Program-made: the position numbers and the translations under genes | Shown: positions 20,640 through 33,425 of the stretch, one piece after another | Layout: each line of letters starts with the position of its first letter | Numbering within the stretch: position 1 is the first letter of the stretch | The notes under the pieces: generated by a model | Told to the model about the DNA's origin: nothing | The model's input: the letters and a program-made list of their open reading frames with translations, nothing else | Databases searched by the model: none | From: Alopecurus myosuroides | Lineage: Eukaryota > Streptophyta > Magnoliopsida > Poales > Poaceae | Reading direction: 5' to 3' | DNA length: 64,000 nucleotides | NCBI GenBank assembly: GCA_028641055.1 | Contig: CM054062.1 | Location: 185,441,958 to 185,505,957 of the forward strand

Positions 20640-21741
20640 ATCTTAACTAGAATTTTAACTTTTTAAATATGTTTTCTGTCCCAAATTGAATGTTCTATCC
20701 AAATATAAAATTTATTTACTGTTTTGAATATTTTAAATTGGTGCAATATTTGAAATCTTGTTTAATTCAATTAATTTTGCAAAAATCATAACTTGGGCAT
20801 AAAAATTCCAAATTCCACAAACTAAATATGTTTTCCAATCAATTTTTCATGTACTTTCCAAATATAAATTTTGTTTGCTGTTTTGAATAATTTAAATTGC
20901 TGAAAACAACTGTTTCTTATTTATTGCATTTAAAATTGCCAAAATAATAACTTGCTCATTTTAAATCCAATTTCAACAAATGAAATATGTTTTCCATGCA
21001 AAATTAAACCACCTTTCCAAATATAAAATTTGTTTCATGTTTTGAATAATTAAAATTGGTTAAATGATTTAAACCTTGTTTAAATCATTTAATATTGCTA
21101 AATTTATAACTTGATCAAAAAAAATTCTTTTGGGACATATAAAATATGTTTTCAAACCACAAAAGTATAATATTTTCAAATATGAACTTCATCTAATGTT
21201 TTGAACAAATAAAAATTCACATAAGTTCATGTTTGAATTAAATTCATTTAATTCTTGCTTAAACTTGTTTAATTCATAAATAATTTATTTGAAATCCTTT
21301 TTCAACAAGTGAAACATGTAATCCACCTAAAATTTGGTGTTCTTTTCAAATATAAACTTTGTTATCTATTTTGAACAATTAATCTTGATGAAAACAACAA
21401 ATTCTTGTGTGACACCTTTAAGTAACTTGATCAAAACAAATTCTTTTGGGACATATAAAATATGTTTTCAAACCACAAAAGTATAATATTTTCAAATATG
21501 AACTTCATCTAATGTTTTGAACAAATAAAAATTCACATAAGTTCATGTTTGAATTAAATTCATTTAATTCTTGCTTAAACTTGTTTAATTCATAAATAAT
21601 TTATTTGAAATCCTTTTTCAACAAGTGAAACATGTAATCCACCTAAAATTTGGTGTTCTTTTCAAATATAAACTTTGTTATCTATTTTGAACAATTAATC
21701 TTGATGAAAACAACAAATTCTTGTGTGACACCTTTAAGTAA
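20640..21741 (+). repeat. Degenerate ~155-bp repeats plus a 316-bp tandem duplication in LTR A
   Basis: The motif order AAATATGTTTTC, then CCAAATATAAA, then TGTTTTGAATAATTTAAATT recurs about every 150-165 bp. In addition, 21110-21425 is repeated almost exactly as 21426-21741 (both start CTTGATCAAAA). The partner LTR at 61846-62166 has only one copy, so this duplication arose after element A inserted. Confidence 0.85.
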
Positions 21742-23921
21742 CTAAAATTCCAAAACTTAATAAATGAATTTCCAAACTTGTTAAACCTTATTTCAAATTG
21801 TTTCTATTGTTGTTATTTTGCTGTTTTCCTCATCCATGCATCATGCTAATTCACTTCCACATGATGATTAGTTGTAGAACAATTAATTCAACCATAATTC
21901 ATGGGCTTTTCATATGCAACTCAGTTGCATGTGGGTCCATTTAATCATGTTGTTACCACATCAACTAGTTTATTTTGATGCATCAAATAAATGGTCATGC
22001 ATCATCCCATGTTTGTGCACTATGCCATGTTATTGATTGTTTGTTCTCTGCGTTGTTTGTTTGCTTCTTCTCGGATATACGACGACGTTGAGACCGACGA
22101 TACTTACGACACCCCTTCTAAGGATTTAGCTCAGTACCAGGCTACTGGGTTTGCAGGCAAGTTATCACTCACATGAACCATCGTGTTCCTTTCAACATTG
22201 GTTACCGATACTTTCCGTTGTCTATTTTTCTAGCCCTATGATTAGTTGCTTCTGTTACGAACCTATCACATGTATCCTTTAACCCTGATATTGCCTCACC
22301 TCCATACCTATAACCTTTTGTTTGAGCCCGTGTCTTACTAGCATGCTTAGGTTGTTTTGCTCGAGTCTGTTACCCGTTACTTTCTGTTACTAAATTCCAG
22401 TATGTTCTGGGGGCTCGATGTTTAATCAATCAATCATGCTAATGTTATTATCAATAATAAATTTGATGATAAGGCACCGGCAGGAGGCCCTTTGTGGTTT
22501 TGAGGCCTGCTAGTATCGACCCTAATAGGAAAAGGGTCTTGTCTACTGATCCATGATGAGCGCACTACCCGCATGTGGGAAGCGAGTATGGGCGCCCCCC
22601 TCAATTTGATTCGATTCGCATCTCGTCCAAATCGCCTCATTTAGTTCGGGTTTTCCATTTGCTGCATGCATGATCTTGCGAGCCCTTGGTACCCGGGTGG
22701 AACTTTCGTAGTCGGCATATAGGGGGACACGTTCTTAGAGTGCTATGAGGGTCCATTTTCTTCTGGGCTCGATTAGCCGTGCGCCCAAGGTGCTTTGGGC
22801 TTGATGCGAAGAAGAGTTGAGTTGTGTTGAGTGCCCCGCTTGGTGGAAGGGCCTTTCCATCTGGCGGGTTATTCATACGTGTACGGCCAAATTGGTGCAC
22901 CCCTGCAGGGATAATCTTCTCGAGAAGCCGTGTTTTCCGCGGTTATGGATTACTTGGTGAAAGTACTGTCTAACAAGTACTCAGGACAACTTAAACCTAA
23001 TGATTAACAACCTTACACCCAATGATTAACAACTTGACTAGTAATAGGCTTATTGACACAATAATATGAACCATCATTAATTCAACTGTGTGAGTTATCC
23101 TCGGATTGCTTCTTTGGATAAGGGGCGAGATCCAGGATGGGTTTGTTTGAGGTTAGTTGATAGGTTGGTTACGATACACGATCTTATCTCCTTTCTGTTA
23201 GCCGGAAGTGGTAGAAACTCTGTAATTGTTTAGAGCAACCAGTTGCAGCATCCTTCATATCCCCTTTCTTCCGTTGACCCAAAGCATCGGTGCTTGGTGT
23301 TGACGGGTTACACTTTGGTGAACTGTGAGTCTTGCTTGCTAGTACGTTTATGTACTGACCCCTTTGGGGCTCTGGTTTCCGCAAACCTACGTTTCCGAGG
23401 ATCTACATGGTGGCTACTACGTGGAGTATGACGAGACTGCTGACGAGTAGATAGCGGACCCGGGCAGGATCCGAGACTTCGTGGATGGGCTCCGTCTTTT
23501 CGTTTCCGGCCTCTTAGGCCTGTTTGGATCTTGTCTGTACTCAGACATGTTGAATGCTTCCGCTGTGATGTAATGATGATATGTTGGGGCATGTGCCCTC
23601 TGGATGATTGTATTTGCTATCTCTGCTCTAGTGAGAGCCAGTTGCAACTTATTTCAATCTTTTGTGTCGTAGAGATCTGTTGTGATATCACTTGTTCCAA
23701 TGCCGTTGACGTACCATGTGTGGATGTTTTGAAGTACGTCAATGGAAGTATCCTGATTTCTATGGGATAGTTTACGTCGATGCTGAACAGATAGGGGTTG
23801 GTTGTCACACATACGTGTGTTGGCCTACTCGTAAGAGGACGCGGGTGCCGGTAAGCCCCGTAATCCAATCTACTACTGTTCAACGGAACGGCGAGTATCC
23901 TTTAGAAGTCCGGGTGCGACA

Positions 23922-24082
23922 AATGGTATCAGAGCCTGTCTGCCTGTAGGATCCCTTTTTACTGGTCGCAGTTGAGTCTAGAAACTATTTTGTAGCTATG
24001 TAGGAAAAATGAAACGTGAGAGTAGGAATTCTGTTCTTTTTCTTCTTTCCCCACCCACCCTCCCTTTTTCTGGTAAGGAAGT
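23922..24082 (+). mobile_element. Element A internal region, left part with PBS
   Basis: It starts with the primer-binding site TGGTATCAGAGC at 23924-23935, complementary to the 3' end of initiator tRNA-Met, the common gypsy primer. No coding sequence. It is cut at 24082 by element B, and the last five bases GAAGT (24078-24082) are the B target-site duplication. The region continues at 58841. Confidence 0.88.
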
Positions 24083-27000
24083 TGTAACATCCCAAGTATG
24101 AAAACTCCCCTTAGAATGATTGATTTCTTGTTTATTTAAGTATTGCATCATGTCATCATATTGTTTCCATGTTGTTTGCTTTTGTTTCTAAATTGTTGCA
24201 TTTGTTTTCCACTGTTTTCACAACTCAAATTCAAACCTTACTCAAACAATGTTTTCATACTTGTTCTGTTACAACTTTTGGAATAAAAATAACAAGTGAA
24301 AACAACCAAATTGTTCCATTTTATTTCATATTGGATCACTTATTAACTTGTTGCTTAATTCAATCAATCACTTAATCAATTAATCAATTAATTTCAAATT
24401 ATTTCCAAACTCAAACCATTTCTCAAATCTTTAATCATTTGAATCCATGAAATTCACCACTAATTTGAATTCATTAAATCACTTTTAAACCCTAAAGAAA
24501 ACCCTATTGAAAATACCTTGTTTTTCTAATATTAACTAATATTGGAAATCTCAATTAAATTGGTTTAATTTTAAAACAGCAAGCAAACAATAAAGTTTTT
24601 GAAAACAAAAACTACCAAAAGGTTGCATTTCAACTAAGAAATTTATCCTATTTTTATTCAAAATTTTCTTTAAACAAAACCTTGCTTTGTTTCCATTTTG
24701 CTTAGCTACAAAAAAAAACAGTACAAAATAAAATAAAATTGCAAAGGAGAGGAGAGGCAGCAGCAGCAGCAACTAAAGCAGCCCAGCCCGTTACCTTGGC
24801 CCAGTACCCCTTCCCTGTCGTCCTTCTCCCTCACGTCACTGTCATCCCTGTACGACTGCAGGAGAACCACTTGATCCTCCTCCACCCCCCCTGGATGATC
24901 AGCCGTACAAGCTCCAGCCTCTATATCTAACCTACTCCCTCGAGCCCCGATCCTCTAACCCTAGCACCACCCTCCATCGCCGCCAGCTTCTCTTCCTCTT
25001 CCCCCGAGTCCTTCTCTGAACCACCTGCACACCACCTAGCCGCCGTCAGGGAGCTCCGACCTCCGGCGCCACGGCCAACCTCGGGCCAAGCCAACCGTGG
25101 GAATGGAACCACGGCGACTTGCTCCGCCTCCCCGTCCACTCGCCGTTTGCGGGGACCCCAGGTGTGGCCCGCGCCGTCGCCGGAGAGGAGCACCTCTGCC
25201 ACTGCCGTCAGGCAGTCGTCATCGACAGCAGCAGCAGCAGGTGCGATCGGTATCCTCTCCCCCTCCCTCGCCTGTTTTCTCCTGTGCTGCACACCACGCA
25301 CCCGCACGGCCACCGCACAGCCCACCGGCAGCGATCCGCGGCGAGCAGCCGAACTGCCCATCGCTGGCCGCCATCGCTGTCGAGAACCAGTTACCGAACC
25401 TGCAGTTAAAGTTCAGAGATCGGTCTGTCCAAAATTCAGTTAACGCAGACGAACACCATATCTTCAGTCAGTACCTGTTACCATCACAAAGTTTTAGCGT
25501 ACCGCAGTGGCCTTGTTCCTTCAGGCCGCACAGCAGGTCGAGGGATCGATCCCCTCGGCCGCGCTTAAGCCACAACCTTTTGCTTATTTTTTCCCTCGCA
25601 CCCCACTGACCCCACCTGTCATCGACCACAGCACCCCAGCCATCCCAGTCAGCGCCACCGTGTCCCTGGACCCACCCGCTAGCGGCACTGGGTCAGTGCA
25701 CGCTGTGTGAGAAAAGTCCAAACACGTTTCTGTTTTATTTTCTATCTCTTTTAAAATGGCAGAACTAATCCCTAAAATAAAAACTTTAATAACTTTTAAT
25801 CTAAAACTCCAATAAATAAAAGTTATATATGTTTTCTGTTCAAAATTTAATAATCTTTCCAAATAACTTATTTGTGCACTGTTTTGAATTTTTCAAATAC
25901 ATTTAAAATTCAAATTGGAGTAATTCAAATGCTAGTTTATAAAATCAATAACTAATTATTTATTAATCCAATAAATGCAAATAAAATATGTTTTCCATAC
26001 CATTTTGCATAACCTATTCAAATATAATTTTTGTTTTCTGTTTTGAATAATTAAAATTGCCTAAACCATTTAAATCTTGTTTAATGCAATTAAAAATTGT
26101 TTAATATTGTTTAATTCATAATTAAATAATCCAAAGTCCAATTTCAAAATGTGAAACATGTAATCCAACTAAAATTTGATGTTCTTTTCAATTATAAACT
26201 TTGTTATTTGTTTTGCACACTTTAACTTGTTGAAAACAATAATTGCTTGTGTGACATGTTTAAGTAACCAAACTTTCCTAAACTTAATCAATGATTTCCA
26301 AAACTTGTTCCAATCCTTTTTCACTTGCATCTATCATTGTTATTTGTTGTTATTTTGTTGTTATCATCATGCATGCATCATGTTTAACCACTTACACTTG
26401 TTAATCAAATGTAGATCATTGCTTCCACCTTAACCATTTGCATCCATATGCAATTCACATTGCATATGGGTCCAATTAAATTGTGTTATCTTGTCAAGTA
26501 GTTTATTTTGATGCATCTATTAACATGACATGCATCATCCCATGTTTGTGCACTATGCCCTGATATTGATTGTTTATCTTCCTGCATTGTTTGTTTGCTT
26601 CTTCTCGGATACACGACGACGTTGAGACCGACGATACTTACGACACCCCTTCTAAGGATCTAGCTCAGTACCAGGCTACTGGGTTTTGCAGGCAAGTTAT
26701 CACTCACATGAACCACTGTGTTCCTTTCAACATTGGTTACCGATACTTTCCGTTGTTCTTTTCTGCTAGCCTTAGTAGTAGATGTTCTGTTACGACCCTA
26801 TCACATGAATCCCTTAACACCTGATATTGCCTCATCTCCCTTCCTACAACCATTGTTTGAGCCAGTGTCTTACTAGCATGCTTAGGTTGCTTTTGCTCGA
26901 GTCTGTTATCCGTTACTTTCTGTTACTACTCTATTACGTTGTGGGGCTCGATGTTTAATCAATCAATCATGCTAATGTTACTATTAATAATAAACTTGAT

Positions 27001-28455
27001 GATAAGGCACCGGCAGGAGGCCCATGAGAGGTTTTGGAGCCTGCTAGTGTCGACCCTAATAGGAAAAGGGTCTTGTCTACTGATCCATGATGAGCGCACT
27101 ACCCGCATTTGGGAAGCGAGTATGGGCGCCCCCCTCAACTTGACCTGATTCGCATCTCGTCCAAATCGCCTCATTTAGTTCGTGTTTTCCATTTGCCGCA
27201 TGCATGTTTTTGCGAGCCCAGGCCAGGGTGGAACTTTTGTAGTCGGCATATAGGGGGACACGGTCTTAGAGTGCTATGAGGGTCCCTTTTCTTCGGGGCT
27301 TGATTAGCCGTGCGCCCAAGGTTCTTTGGGCTTGATGCGAAGAATGGTTGGTTGTGTTGAGTACCCCGCTTGGTGGAAGGGCCTTCCCATCTGGCGGGTT
27401 ATTCATGAGTGTACGGCCAAATTGGTGCAACCCTGCAGGGATAATCTTCTCGAGAAGCCGTGTTTTCCGCGGTTATGGATTACTTGGTGAAAGTACTGGC
27501 TAACAAGTACTCAGGACAACTTAAACATAATGATCAAACATGTTACACCCCATGATTAATAACTTGACTAGTAATAGACTTATTGACACAATAATTTGAC
27601 CCATCATTATTTCAACTGTGTGAGTTATCCTCGGATTGCTTCTTTGGATAAGGGGCGAGATCCAGGATGGGTTTGTTTGAAGTTATCTTTCAGTTGGTTA
27701 CAATCCTCGATCTTATCTCCTTTCTGTTAGCCGGAAGTGGTAGAATCTCTGTAGTTGGTTAGTGCAGCCAGTTGCAGCATCTTTTACATCCCCTCTCTTC
27801 CGTTGAACCCAAGGCATCTGTGCTTGGTGTTGACGGGTTACACTTTGGTGAATTGTGAGTCTTGCTTGCCAGTACGTTTATGTACTGACCCCTTTGGGGC
27901 TGTGGTTTCCGCAGACCTACGTTTCCGAGGATCTACATGGTGGCAACTACGTGGAGTATGACGAGACTGCTGACGAGTAGATAGCGGACCCGGGCAGGAT
28001 CCGAGACTTCGTGGATGGGCTCCGTCTGTTTGTTTCCGGCCTCTTAGGCCTATTTGGTTCTTGTCTGTACTCAGACACCATTGTTTGTTTCCGCTGCGAT
28101 GTAATGATGTATTGTTGGGGCATGTGCCCTCTGAATGATTGTATTTGCTATCTCTGCTCTAATGAGAGCCATTTTGCAACTTATTTCAATCTTTTGTGTC
28201 GTAGAGATCTGTTGTGATATCACTTGTTAAACGCCGTTGACGTACCATGTGTGTATGGTTTGAAGTACGTCGACGGAAGTGCCTTTGATCTCTAGTGGAT
28301 AGTTTACATCGACGATGGAATAGCAGGGCTTGTGTTGTCGCGCATAAGCGCAGGCCTACCAGGAAGCTGGGACGTGGGAGCAGTTATGCCCCATAATCCA
28401 AGCATCTGCTATCCAGTTCGTACGGTGAGTATCCCCTAGAAACCAGGGTGCGACA
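24083..28455 (+). mobile_element. Element B, 5' LTR (long-LTR gypsy derivative)
   Basis: A 4373-bp LTR from TGTAACATCCCAAGTATG to ...AGGGTGCGACA, with PBS TGGTATCAGAGC at 28458-28469. Its last ~1.9 kb (from about 26530) is clearly homologous to the 3' part of LTR A. The first 2.4 kb is mostly divergent in sequence but has the same layout: AT-rich start, GC-rich block at about 24770-25700, then AT-rich. TSD GAAGT lies at 24078-24082 and 58836-58840. Divergence from the second LTR is very low by eye. Confidence 0.92.
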
Positions 28456-29510
28456 AATGGTATCAGAGCCTGTCTGCCTGTAGGATCCCTTTTTACTGGT
28501 CGCAGTTGAGTCTAGAAAACTATTTTTTAGCTATATAGGAAAAATGAAACGTGAGAGTAGGAATTCTGTTCTTTTTCTTCTTTTCCCCACCCTCCCTCCC
28601 TTTTCTGGTAAGGAAGTGCAACGTTGATTTCTCCCTTCTCATCTAAACTTTCAAGTTAGGATTTCACGAATTCTGGTTTCTCTAGGATGGTTATATCTAC
28701 TAGACCATAGGAATGGAGGTGGTTGTGACATGATTTATCATGTTGCCTACTCACGATTGAGAACGGAGGCGTGTAAGCCCCGGAAGCAGATCCTCTATTC
28801 CTTAAGCAGTAGATATTGATCCTTTAGAAGCCCGGATGGGTTTTCCGTAGTACCTCAGGAGTTTTGTTCTCGTTTTCCCGGTGATGCTTCGTTATCCTAT
28901 TCTTCTCAACATCCTTTTCGTCCGTTGAAATCTTGTTGTTGTTTTCCACTTCAATTCTTCTACCGGTGTCTAATCAAAACTTTCCTCGTTCATCTGCTAA
29001 ACTCTATTCCAGCTAAAGTGTTGTTTCATACCGGAGAATCAAAAACTTTTGTGTCAACGATCTTTTCCACAACATACAACCCAATTCTGGTTCCACTAAG
29101 CCATCAAAACTCTGTTCACTCCCCGGGATCTCAAATGTTGACTTCCAACATAAGTAAGAACAATCCAATTCTAATGGGAGGCCACATATTCCTCGTTACT
29201 CTCATGTTGTTGATTCTGACATTGATGATTATTCTTGGTGTTGCATTGATGTCAATAACTCTGTTCCACCATTCTAGCCAGATAATCTATTCTCCAAATG
29301 AATCAAGTTCCATCCAGCTATACACCCTCCATACAAAACCTATACCTCTACTAATAATGTTCCGGTGGTTTGCAAATTCCCTGACGTCTATCCAAGGTGC
29401 ACGTTGTGTTTCACGTATCACAGCTCAAGAGGATCTTCCCAAGAAGTTTCCGGACCTTTTCTTTTCTCAGTAGGAATCTCGGGGCGCGATTCCTTCAAGG
29501 GGGGGCGTTT
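28456..29510 (+). mobile_element. Element B internal region (about 1.05 kb)
   Basis: Bounded by the PBS (28458-28469) and a polypurine tract, AAGGGGGGGCG, just before the second LTR at 29511. An autonomous gypsy element has 4-6 kb of gag-pol here; this one keeps only relics and cannot encode its own replication. The layout fits a LARD-type derivative, although a LARD proper is noncoding by definition. Confidence 0.85.
28925..29473 (+). pseudogene. Relic of gypsy pol: protease fused to RT start and integrase C-terminus
   Basis: A 182-codon open frame whose first part matches the retroviral-type aspartic protease of chromovirus-like gypsy elements. AKVLFHTGESKTFVSTIF corresponds to VLFDTG.SHSFVS with the catalytic Asp replaced by His. 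It continues with a SPG..M block and ends ILGVALM in place of ILGMDWL. It is followed by a shrunken RT start (CKFPDV in another frame) joined directly to a piece of the integrase C-terminus (VHxVFHVSxLKR type). The domains between are gone. The open frame has probably stayed open by chance. Confidence 0.7.
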
Positions 29511-31825
29511 TGTAACATCCCAAGTATGAAAACTCCCCTTAGAATGATTGATTTCTTGTTTATTTAAGTATTGCATCATGTCATCATATTGTTTCCATGT
29601 TGTTTGCTTTTGTTTCTAAATTGTTGCATTTGTTTTCCACTGTTTTCACAACTCAAATTCAAACCTTACTCAAACAATGTTTTCATACTTGTTCTGTTAC
29701 AACTTTTGGAATAAAAATAACAAGTGAAAACAACCAAATTGTTCCATTTTATTTCATATTGGATCACTTATTAAATTGTTGCTTAATTCAATCAATCACT
29801 TAATCAATTAATCAATTAATTTCAAATTATTTCCAAACTCAAACCATTTCTCAAATCTTTAATCATTTGAATCCATGAAATTCACCACTAATTTGAATTC
29901 ATTAAATCACTTTTAAACCCTAAAGAAAACCCTATTGAAAATACCTTGTTTTTCTAATATTAACTAATATTGGAAATCTCAATTAAATTGGTTTAATTTT
30001 AAAACAGCAAGCAAACAATAAAGTTTTTGAAAACAAAAACTACCAAAAGGTTGCATTTCAACTAAGAAATTTATCCTATTTTTATTCCAAAATTTTCTTT
30101 AAACAAAACCTTGCTTTGTTTCCATTTTGCTTAGCTACAAAAAAAAAACAGTACAAAAAAAAAATTGCAAAGGAGAGGAGAGGCAGCAGCAGCAGCAACT
30201 AAAGCAGCCCAGCCCGTTACCTTGGCCCAGTACCCCTTCCCTGTCGTCCTTCTCCCTCACGTCACTGTCATCCCTGTACGACTGCAGGAGAACCACTTGA
30301 TCCTCCTCCACCCCCCCTGGATGATCAGCCGTACAAGCTCCAGCCTCTATATCTAACCTACTCCCTCGAGCCCCGATCCTCTAACCCTAGCACCACCCTC
30401 CATCGCCGCCAGCTTCTCTTCCTCTTCCCCCGAGTCCTTCTCTGAACCACCTGCACACCACCTAGTCGCCGTCAGGGAGCTCCGACCTCCGGCGCCACGG
30501 CCAACCTCGGGCCAAGCCAACCGTGGGAATGGAACCACGGCGACTTGCTCCGCCTCCCCGTCCACTCGCCGTTTGCGGGGACCCCAGGTGTGGCCCGCGC
30601 CGTCGCCGGAGAGGAGCACCTCTGCCACTGCCGTCACGCAGTCGTCATCGACAGCAGCAGCAGCAGGTGCGATCGGTATCCTCTCCCCCTCCCTCGCCTG
30701 TTTTCTCCTGTGTTGCACACCACGCACCCGCACGGCCACCGCACAGCCCACCGGCAGCGATCCGCGGCGAGCAGCCGAACTGCCCATCGCTGGCCGCCAT
30801 CGCTGTCGAGAACCAGTTACCGAACCTGCAGTTAAAGTTCAGAGATCGGTCTGTCCAAAATTCAGTTAACGCAGACGAACACCATATCTTCAGTCAGTAC
30901 CTGTTACCATCACAAAGTTTCAGCGTACCGCAGTGGCCTTGTTCCTTCAGGCCGCACAGCAGGTCGAGGGATCGATCCCCTCGGCCGCGCTTAAGCCACA
31001 ACCTTTTGCTTATTTTTCCCCTCGCACCCCACTGACCCCACCTGTCATCGACCACAGCACCCCAGCCATCCCAGTCAGCGCCACCGTGTCCCTGGACCCA
31101 CCCGCTAGCGGCACTGGGTCAGTGCACGCTGTGTGAGAAAAGTCCAAACACGTTTCTGTTTTATTTTCTATCTCTTTTAAAATGGTTGAACTAATCCCTA
31201 AAATAAAAACTTTAATAACTTTTAATCTAAAACTCCAATAAATAAAAGTTATATATGTTTTCTGTTCAAAATTTAATAATCTTTCCAAATAACTTATTTG
31301 TGCACTGTTTTGAATTTTCCAAATACATTTAAAATTCAAATTGGAGTAATTCAAATGCTAGTTTATAAAATCAATAACTAATTATTTATTAATCCAATAA
31401 ATGCAAATAAAATATGTTTTCGATACCATTTTGCATAACCTATTCAAATATAATTTTTGTTTTCTGTTTTGAATAATTAAAATTGCCTAAACCATTTAAA
31501 TCTTGTTTAATGCAATTAAAAATTGTTTAATATTGTTTAATTCATAATTAAATAATCCAAAGTCCAATTTCAAAATGTGAAACATGTAATCCAACTAAAA
31601 TTTGATGTTCTTTTCAATTATAAACTTTGTTATTTGTTTTGCACACTTTAACTTGTTGAAAACAATAATTGCTTGTGTGACATGTTTAAGTAACCAAACT
31701 TTCCTAAACTTAATCAATGATTTCCAAAACTTGTTCCAATCCTTTTTCACTTGCATCTATCATTGTTATTTGTTGTTATTTTGTTGTTATCATCATGCAT
31801 GCATCATGTTTAACCACTTACACTT
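29511..31825 (+). mobile_element. Element B, 3' LTR, left part
   Basis: Begins TGTAACATCC directly after the polypurine tract. It is nearly identical to 24083-26400, with a few substitutions and short indels, and stops at CCACTTACACTT where elements D and C inserted. It resumes at 56774. The final bases hold the D target repeat ACACT (31820-31824) and the C target repeat CACTT (31821-31825). Confidence 0.92.
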
Positions 31826-32737
31826 TGTCGTGGTGGTGTCACGGCAGATGCCATGGGATGGCTAAAGATGTGGGGACGATGGACGCTGGAGGTGTCCGGG
31901 GAGGGATCACGCGACGAGTAGCCGCGTGAGGCGAGATCCACACAACACAAACAACACGATGTACCCAGGTTCAGGGCCCTCGTGAGGAGGTAAAACCCCT
32001 ACTCCTGCCTTTCTCTATGTACTTCGATGTCTCTCCGAGTAGTTACAGTACAGATGGTATCGCTACCGAGTAGCCTCTCTCTCTTCTCCGAGTAGAGCTA
32101 GGTCAAGAACTTAGGGTTTCTAGGGTTTCCAGGGAGCAACCGTTGGCGTCTATGGGAGCGTGCCTCGCGCAGGAGGCGGCAGGGCACCTTATATACACGG
32201 TGCCCAGCCGGATACGTCCAAATCTTAGACAAGTGTCGACATAGTGTGCACACTGTCCTTTCTCCGAGTACCCGCTGACAGCTTTGGTCGTTGATCTTGG
32301 CTGCTTCTGTAAAGTCGTTGGGCAAAACTAGGGGACAGACTGGTATCACTGTACCTAGGCACAGAGTAGGCCCCCCTTATCCTGCCACGGCCTGCTTCCA
32401 TGCTGTCACTGTCAGGCAGGCCGTCCCCACGTGAACAGTAGTTCGAATGCTGCCAAGTACGGACCCAGGATACGCGGGATCCTGTGTCAGAACGGCTCCT
32501 TTGACTTTCGGCCCGAGTAGGTTCCCGCCAATGGTTCCCGCCAATTGTACTCGGGCCAAACCTTCTACTCGTCAAGGTGGAACTTGATTGATATCTCCTT
32601 CTGGTCACCTTGAGGTGAGACCGAGTAGCAGTCGACCGGGTAGTGAGTACCCGGTAGTCGGCTACTCGACCAAACCTCTCTTCTGTAAGCGGCCTTTACC
32701 ACCTGTCTTTACCCTACTCGGGGGTAACCCCCCGACA
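31826..32737 (-). repeat. Element C 3' LTR
   Basis: 912 bp, from TGTCGTGGTGG at 31826 to CCCCCCGACA at 32737. On the minus strand it is preceded by a GGGGACTGC polypurine-like tract (about 32738-32746). The matching LTR is 45966-46877. Confidence 0.93.
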
Positions 32738-33253
32738 GCAGTCCCCGAAGCTGGTTGAGTCTTGCGAACTTGTTCACTAGGCTCGGCCAGCTTAAAACCA
32801 GTCTTTGCATCTCAGCCCTTGAACCTCAAGATGCCGAGTAGAACCTCCGAGTAGCTATCTGGAGAGTACCTTGAGTTTCTTCCTTTCCGAGTAGCAGTTG
32901 CTTTCTACTCTGCTTCCGAGTAAAAAGACTTAGCGAAAATTCGCAAACTGAGCCTCTGCAGCGCAGAGCCACATCCAGCCCTTCACGCTGGCACTGCCCA
33001 CGTGTCAAGCATCCACGACCTCGTCGTTTGGTTGCCCAGGACACGACGCCACATGTCCAGTTTTCACGCTGTGGGCCCACCGGCCGTCATGTCCCATCAC
33101 GCGCAATTACTGGCCACGATCTGATGGTGGGATCAAATGCGGCCGTTACGCGCGCGGCCCGCGCTTGTGTGCGTTTTTAGCCGGCCACAGGACCCACCAC
33201 ACGCCACAGTCGATCCCACTTCCGCGGTGGTAACGGTAATCTCGCGAGGGAGA
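32738..33253. other. Untranslated region of element C upstream of the plus-strand gene
   Basis: Rich in the hexamer CGAGTA and its complement. It likely carries the promoter of the plus-strand gene, whose TATA box is at 33254, and the 3' polypurine tract of C on the minus strand. No coding frame is supported. Confidence 0.5.
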
Positions 33254-33261
33254 TATAAATA
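33254..33261 (+). promoter_or_regulatory. TATA box of the antisense gene in element C
   Basis: TATAAATA sits about 170 bp before the ATG at 33426, between a GC-rich upstream part and a pyrimidine-rich leader. Element D has the same TATAAATA in front of its antisense gene. Confidence 0.65.
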
Positions 33262-33425
33262 CCCCCGCGGTAACTTCCTTTTCCCCTTCCCTGCACTTTT
33301 CCTCTTCAGCCTCTTGTTCTTCTTCGCCACCGAGCCCTCCGCCGCCGCGCAAGCTTCCGCGCCGCCGCGGACTCACTCCACCGAGCAACTCCATTCGAAA
33401 TCATCCACTCCTCCCACTCGCAACG

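Larger units (their letters stand above)
18832..23921 (+). mobile_element. Element A, 5' LTR (long-LTR gypsy derivative)
   Basis: A 5090-bp LTR from TGTAACATCCCAAGTATG to ...CGGGTGCGACA, followed two bases later by a TGGTATCAGAGC primer-binding site. It has an AT-rich first kilobase, a GC-rich promoter-like block (about 19720-20450), an AT-rich block of degenerate ~155-bp repeats (20640-21740), and a 3' part shared with element B. Open frames within it are not supported as genes. The partner LTR starts at 59571. Expected insertion TSD is GAGAC (18827-18831), and its second copy should lie past the window end. Confidence 0.88.

Noticed and set aside
23924..23935. Possible tRNA gene at TGGTATCAGAGC (also 28458)
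   Set aside because: It is only the 12-nt primer-binding site next to the LTR, with no cloverleaf around it.
25097..25609. 170-codon Pro/Arg/Ser-rich frame in LTR B (also 30523-31035)
   Set aside because: It lies in the GC-rich LTR promoter block and other frames there are equally open. It has no domain.
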